Notes under the pieces: generated by a model
What the model was told of the DNA's origin: nothing
Database searches by the model: none
Seen by the model: the letters and a program-made list of their open reading frames with translations, nothing else
Position numbers and translations under genes: made by a program
Part shown: positions 59,069-64,000 of the stretch, piece after piece
Layout of the letters: each line of letters starts with the position of its first letter
Numbering within the stretch: the first letter of the stretch is position 1
Origin: Neoarius graeffei
Taxonomy: Eukaryota; Chordata; Actinopteri; Siluriformes; Ariidae
Length of the DNA: 64,000 nt
NCBI RefSeq assembly: GCF_027579695.1
Contig: NC_083577.1
Coordinates: 54,495,283-54,559,282, forward strand
Reading direction: 5' to 3'

Positions 59069-59239
59069 ATCAATTAATATATATTCTTTAAAGTTATTTT
59101 CTGGATTTTCGTTTTGATATTCTGTCTCTCCATGTTAGAATACATCTACCATTAAAAGTATAGAATGATCATGTCTTTATTAGTGGGCAAACCAACAAAA
59201 TCAGCAAGGGATCAAATACTTTCTACTCTCACTGTATAT

Positions 59240-60679
59240 GGGTGTGGGGAGCCCGCCCGGGTTTTCCCTCCTTTTTTTGCACCATTCTGAGTAAACTTGA
59301 GATTTGATATTGTGCTTGAAAATCCCAGGAGATTGAGTTCAGCCTGTCTGGCACGAACAAGCATGCAATGGTCAAATTCATGGAGATCATGTGCCCCACC
59401 CCACTTTGATGGTTGATATGAACAATACCTGAAGCTGCTGGTCTGTATCAGCATAAATTTATGCATTGCACTGCTGCCACATGACTGGCTTTTTTTTTTT
59501 AATTTACATAATTTCATGAATGATTAGGTGTACAAGTGTTCCTACAAAGTGCTCAATTTGTTTTTTCACAGGGTAAAGAGAGCTGTCAAAATCTTACCTC
59601 CATTTTCTTCCAGCTTAGTCATTGTTCATTCCCTCTCACTTGGCTGGAATTTTCCTTAGTTCCACAATAGATATGAACCTGGGAAGATGAATGCAAATGA
59701 GGTGCCCCCCATGATGCCAGATGATTTGAGAAACACTTTGATTTAACAAGAGAGTACTTATTTTCTTCTTGTTAGCTACATGTTTATATTTTGGTGGATT
59801 CTGAACAGAATGCTGTGCACGGTTACTTTTTGTCAGTTATTTGAGGGCTCTAGGAAAAAGTCCTGTTCTGCAGTTGCTGTCTGTCTGGAGTGAGAATAGG
59901 ATAGGCCTGCTCATTTGGCTTGTTTATGGAGAGTCGTGAGGGAGTGCTGGTGGAGTCTCCAGATATTTTGTGTGTGTGTGTCTCCTGTGTGCAGTGATGG
60001 CAGTCTGGAAACCGGTGGGACTGGGGACACGGTGTGCTCAGATTGGCTGGCTTCTGTGGTAATTGTAGAGCTGCTGGTATTAGCCATGAAAGGGCATGTC
60101 ATGCCGTTTTAGGTTGGCTGATTGTCTGCCAATTTTCAGCTGATAGGGTTCAGGTTGTTGACTAACCCTTACAGTGAAGTCCCATGAATTTGAAAAGGAT
60201 AACAGCAGATCTGTGTAGCGTAGTTAGTGTTTCCCTTTAATTAGAACCAGAGCCTGAAGAGAGAAGTGAGGTGGTCTTGGTGAAACAGGTTTGTTTGCCT
60301 TTGTGTGGTTTGATTAGTAGTAGTTCTCATTAGACTGAAGTATTTTAATAAACTTGGCCTTCCTCTTTGTACATGGGTGGCTTTTTTTTTTTTTTTGTCC
60401 ACTTTTCTCACCTGAATCACTGTGTATGCTAATGCAGTACTCGTTTGCTTTCACTTGCTTTTTGACTATTGCTCGCTCACCCAGAACCAGTGGAAACAGG
60501 GCTTGGGAATCCACATCATGCCACGCTGCATTGTGGGATTGATCTGCTATACTGTCTACAAAAGCAATTAGTTTCCATAAAGAAGCCATTGTGAATGACT
60601 TTGTGACTGATTTAACCGTGTGGAACATGCTTAGGAAGAACTGGAAAAAGAAAGGACATGAAATTGCTAAACCGTTGGA

Positions 60680-60725
<46 letters not shown>

Positions 60726-61100
60726 AATTGGGGTTTGCCAATTTGCAGCCAGCTCTACCTGATCATATGAGTTAGGGAGGGTGAAAACAAACACTTGGTC
60801 CCTCTGACTGAGACTTGTGAAGCCAACCACCTCATACTTATGAACTTCTGCTCATACTGTATCAAAGGTCAGTGTAACACACACTTGGAGGAAAAAGCTG
60901 TTCACCCTCTTCCACACAAGTCCCAATCCCCTTTCACATAGAAAACCCATTATCAGGTAAAATCAGCACAGGATATGTAGAAGAGATTTTCATTCCGACT
61001 CATTCTTCCATAATGGAAAAGTAACTATCGTGTAGTCCCACCTGACGTATTTGACAGAATGCTACGGAGCGCGAACCTCTGCAAAACATACAAGACCGGA
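59240..61100 (+). other. ddx3x intron, no further feature recognised
   Basis: Mostly unique sequence. The only simple repeats are a ~31-nt poly-C followed by (CA)n at 60681-60726 and a poly-T at 60380-60395. I see no exon with DDX3 similarity. Confidence 0.5.
60681..60726. repeat. poly-C/(CA)n tract
   Basis: About 31 consecutive C residues followed by eight CA units. Confidence 0.95.
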
Positions 61101-62507
61101 TATGACTTACAACCCTCAAATCAAAACAAGTTGGGACGGTATGTTGAAACTGAAGACATGTAAATAATCTTTGACTTGTATTGTTTTGAATATAATACAT
61201 CACATTTGACGTTTTACCTCATGAATTGTTTTCAAAATGTGATGGGTTTCAAGTGTTTTGTCTATTCTTCCTACAAGTGGGTCTTAAGGTGTGCAACAGT
61301 ATGGGGTCGTTATTGTTATATTTTTAATTTTAAAATTCGCCACATGTTCTTGATTGGGGACAGAGGGTACAGGCACCTTCTTCCACAGCCATGCCTTTGT
61401 AATGTGTGCAGCATGTGGTTTTTGCATTGTCTTGTTGAAATATCCCTGGAAAAGATGTCTCGAAGGCAGCAAATGTTCTAAAATTTTCAGTGTACTTTTC
61501 TGCATTAATGCTACCATCACAGAAGTGGAAGTTACCTTTGCCAAGGCACTGACCCAACCCCATACTGTGACAGACCCTGGCGTTTAAAAAGATCCTCCAG
61601 ATTGTTACCAATCTTTGGTCCAGAACACATGGTGTTCATTTCTTATTTAAAAAAAAGACATGGAATACTAATTCGTTTGACCACAATACGTTTCCATTGT
61701 GTGATGGTCCATCCCAGATGCCTCTGAGCCGAGAGAAGTCAACAGCGCTTCTGAACTGTTAATATAAGGCTTCCTTTTTGCACAGTAAAGTTTTAACTGG
61801 CATTTATGAATGTAACTCCATATTGTAGTGCTTGCCAAAGTAATCCTGAGCCCATGTGTTTTATAGTAGCTGTAGAGGAATGACTGTTCTTGATTCAGTG
61901 TTGCCTGCAGGATAGGAGATCACGGGTGTTCAGCTTAGGCTTGCGCTCTTGCTCTATATGCATTGAAATTCCTGCAGATTCCTTGAATCGTTTAATGATC
62001 CTATGCACTGTAGAGGGTGAAATATCCAAATCCCTTCGTATCTTTCTTTGAGGAACGTTTGTTTTTAAACACTTAAATTTTCTTACATGTTTGACAAACT
62101 GAAGCTCTTCAACCCATCTATGCTCCTCAAAGACTAGGCCTTTCCTGGATACTGATTTTGTACCAAGTCATGATTTATCACCTGTTTCAAATTACATTGT
62201 TTTTAAAGGAACAGTCCACCGTACTTCCATAATGAAATATGTTCTCTGAATTGAGACGAGCTGATCCGTACCTCTCCAAGCTTTGCGTGACCTCCCAGTC
62301 AGTCAGACGCGCTGTTACTCCTGTTAGCAATGTAGCTAGGCTCAGTATGGCCAATGGTATTTTTTGGGGCTGTAGTTAGATGCAACCAAACTCTTCCGCG
62401 TTTTTCCTGTTTACATAGGTTTATATGACCAGTGATATGAAACAAAGTTCAGTTACACAAATTGAAACGTGGCGATTTTCTATGCTATGGAAAGTCCGCA
62501 CTATAAT

Positions 62508-62986
62508 CAGGGATGCAAACAGCGTGCCTTTTGGCGGATGGCGCCTTTTTCACGGCTGAATCGCGCAGATCCGAATTTTTTTTTGGGGGGGGGGGGGCGT
62601 TGGAGTGTCTGATTTATAATTTCAAAGTAAATTCTGTATTAAAATTACTAAATAAGCAAATCCGTTACAGTCCATGAAACAGGAAGTATAAGGATGAGGA
62701 AAAAAAACCAGTTTAAATCGGGAAGCTGCGTACATTTGCGCAGTCCTGCCGCTCAGGCTGCACAAATGTGCGCAGCTTCCTGATTTTAAACTGTTTTTTT
62801 TTTTCCTTATACTTCCTGTTTCATGGACTGTAACGGATTTGCTTATTTAGTAATTTTAATACAGAATTTACTTTGAAATTATAATCAGACACTCCAACGC
62901 CCCCCCCCAAAAAAAAAATTCGGATCTGCGCGATTCAGCCGTGAAAAAGGCGCCATCCGCCAAAAGGCGCACTGTTTGCATCCCTG
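62508..62986. mobile_element. palindromic hAT-like MITE with cagggatgcaaac ends
   Basis: The ends cagggatgcaaac and gtttgcatccctg, and nearly the whole interior (for example aattttaatacagaattt against its complement), are inverted. The central ~60 bp read gaagctgcgtacatttgcgc... and its mirror. Its hairpin sits within the arm of the larger hairpin. Confidence 0.8.
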
Positions 62987-63052
62987 CATACTGGCAGGCA
63001 TACTAACACCTTCTGCGCGCTTCGACAGCGCATTGATACTGTCACTCCTCTT

Positions 63053-63320
63053 CGGGCACGGCCAGGCGGGCGAACGCCCTGGTCCGTCCGCCCTGTCTAA
63101 AAAAAAAAAAAAAAATGGTGCAACTCGAGCCCCATGGTAAAATTGGGACTTTGTCATTTTCCCACATGAGGCCCATGGTAAAACCACACTTCCAGGAGGG
63201 GCTGCCGTCTGCCTCCCAAGCCGGCCGAGAGCGCTTCTCGTCGGGCACGGCCAGGCGGGCGAATGCCCTGGTCCGTCTGCCCTGTCTTAAAAAAAAAAAA
63301 AAAAAAAAATGGTACAACTC
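63053..63320. repeat. two tandem GC-rich units, each with an A-tract
   Basis: Two copies of gggcacggccaggcgggcga...gccctggtccgtc.gccctgtct, each followed by 17-22 A residues and tggt(g/a)caactc, start at 63054 and 63242 (about 188 bp apart). The A-tracts suggest a retroposed origin. I do not recognise the source. Confidence 0.6.
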
Positions 63321-64000
63321 CAAGTGAAGGTATCAATGCGCTGTCGAAGCGCACAGAAGGTGTTAGTACGCCTGTCATTATAGTGCAGACTTTCCATAGC
63401 ATAGAAAATCGCCACGTTTCAATTTGTGTAACTGAACTTTGTTTCATGTCACTGGTCATATAAACCTATGTAAACAGGAAAAACGTGGAAGAGTTTGGTC
63501 GCATCTAACTACAGCCCCAAAAAATACCATTGGCCATGCTGAGCCTAGCTACATTGCTAACAGGAGTAACAGCGCGTCTGACTGACTGGGAGGTCGCACA
63601 AAGCTCGGAGAGGTACGGAGCAGCTCGTCTCAATTCAGAGAAGAACATATTTCATTATGGAAGTACGGTGGACTGTTCCTTTAAGGTTTACCTCATTACT
63701 AGCCCTGAATTGGCCATGTCCCAACTTCTTTTTGTAATGTGAAATGTTGTAGGCCTGAAACACAGTAATGGATGTATATTAACAAATAAAATGAAGTTGA
63801 CCAGACAAAACATGAAATATTTTGGGTTCATACTGTCTGCAATAAAATATAAGTCAAAATAAATTTAGAAATGGCTTTTAAAGTAGCATTTTCCATACCG
63901 TCCCAACTTTTTCTGATTTGGGGTTGTATTATTCACAAGGCAGCTAGTCCATATTGTTGTGAAAAGTTGCTGTACATTGAGGCACTATGAGCAGTTCCAT

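Larger units (their letters stand above)
57281..59236 (-). mobile_element. Tc1-like element 5, nearly intact, with SINE in its end
   Basis: The inverted ends tacagtgagagtaaaaagtg and ctctcactgta enclose the element, and inner copies of aaataagtatttgatccct repeat inverted near both ends. Without the SINE (58695-59068 plus duplication) it is about 1.57 kb, the normal Tc1 length. Confidence 0.9.
62203..63684. repeat. foldback element, copy 3, enlarged by two insertions
   Basis: The ends ttaaaggaacagtccaccgt and gtggactgttcctttaa match the copies at 1 and 18950. The left arm carries an inverted-repeat element (62508-62986), and the palindrome centre is replaced by GC-rich, poly-A-bearing units (63040-63329). 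Confidence 0.9.
61108..63928 (-). mobile_element. DNA transposon remnant with acaaccctcaaatca ends, interrupted by foldback copy 3
   Basis: The ends acaaccctcaaatcaaaaca and tctgatttggggttgt are inverted and continue into gttgggacggtatg / cataccgtcccaac. Antisense fragments HFCDGSINAEKYTENF and QQDNAK..AHITKAW resemble a Tc1/mariner-like catalytic region, in two frames. The element is inactive and 1.3 kb without the insertion. Confidence 0.75.

Noticed and set aside
59240-61100. Helicase-core exons of ddx3x
   Set aside because: I searched for readings such as ERLEQELF, PTPVQKHAIP and DEAD-box motifs on the plus strand and found none, so the core is taken to lie beyond the window.

Overview
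The window is vertebrate, almost certainly teleost, nuclear DNA. It shows long genes split into short exons with GT/AG junctions, and introns packed with Tc1/mariner, hAT and L2-type elements and a tRNA-derived SINE. The SINE and the V-SINE-like tails are of the kind common in ray-finned fish. An ostariophysan or catfish-like fish is my guess only.

Layout. (1) 1-32065, plus strand: the 3' two-thirds of usp9x, the giant ubiquitin-specific protease. I can place thirty coding exons (843-30448). They join into one open frame of 5,328 nt (1,775 residues plus stop) covering the ubiquitin-like region, the helical-repeat region, the whole USP catalytic domain (Cys codon 10971-10973, His codon 14608-14610) and the acidic/Gln-Pro-rich tail, followed by a 1.6 kb 3'UTR. 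The N-terminal ~780 residues lie left of the window. (2) 32550-36889, minus strand: a complete intron-containing rpl8 (uL2) gene, with a non-coding TOP-like first exon and five coding exons joining into exactly 257 codons plus stop. It is tail-to-tail with usp9x. (3) 37100-44000: a ~3.6 kb tandem array of about 31 units, followed by a SINE remnant that is split by a nested hAT insertion. The array is the amplified head of that same SINE plus its target-site duplication. (4) 44000-50960: intergenic transposon-rich DNA. (5) 50975-64000, plus strand: promoter and first exons of ddx3x (DEAD-box RNA helicase). Its helicase core lies beyond the right edge.

usp9x and ddx3x are also neighbours on the mammalian X chromosome, so the block is old. 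The presence of rpl8 between them is the unusual gene-content feature. The three genes are housekeeping-type (deubiquitination, ribosome, RNA helicase) and are not an operon or a joint pathway.

Mobile DNA dominates the rest. There are eight copies of one SINE (several with 12-13 bp perfect target duplications), at least five Tc1/mariner-like elements with broken transposases, five hAT-type elements (four with perfect 8-bp duplications), three copies of a ~720 bp foldback element that is one long hairpin, two relics carrying the same transposon-associated 'DPY' protein domain, and several multi-level nests. I found no CRISPR array, operon, phage or prokaryotic feature. The most unusual structure is the SINE-born minisatellite beside the rpl8 promoter. 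A possible unannotated cassette exon of usp9x (27246-27338) is the best coding lead.
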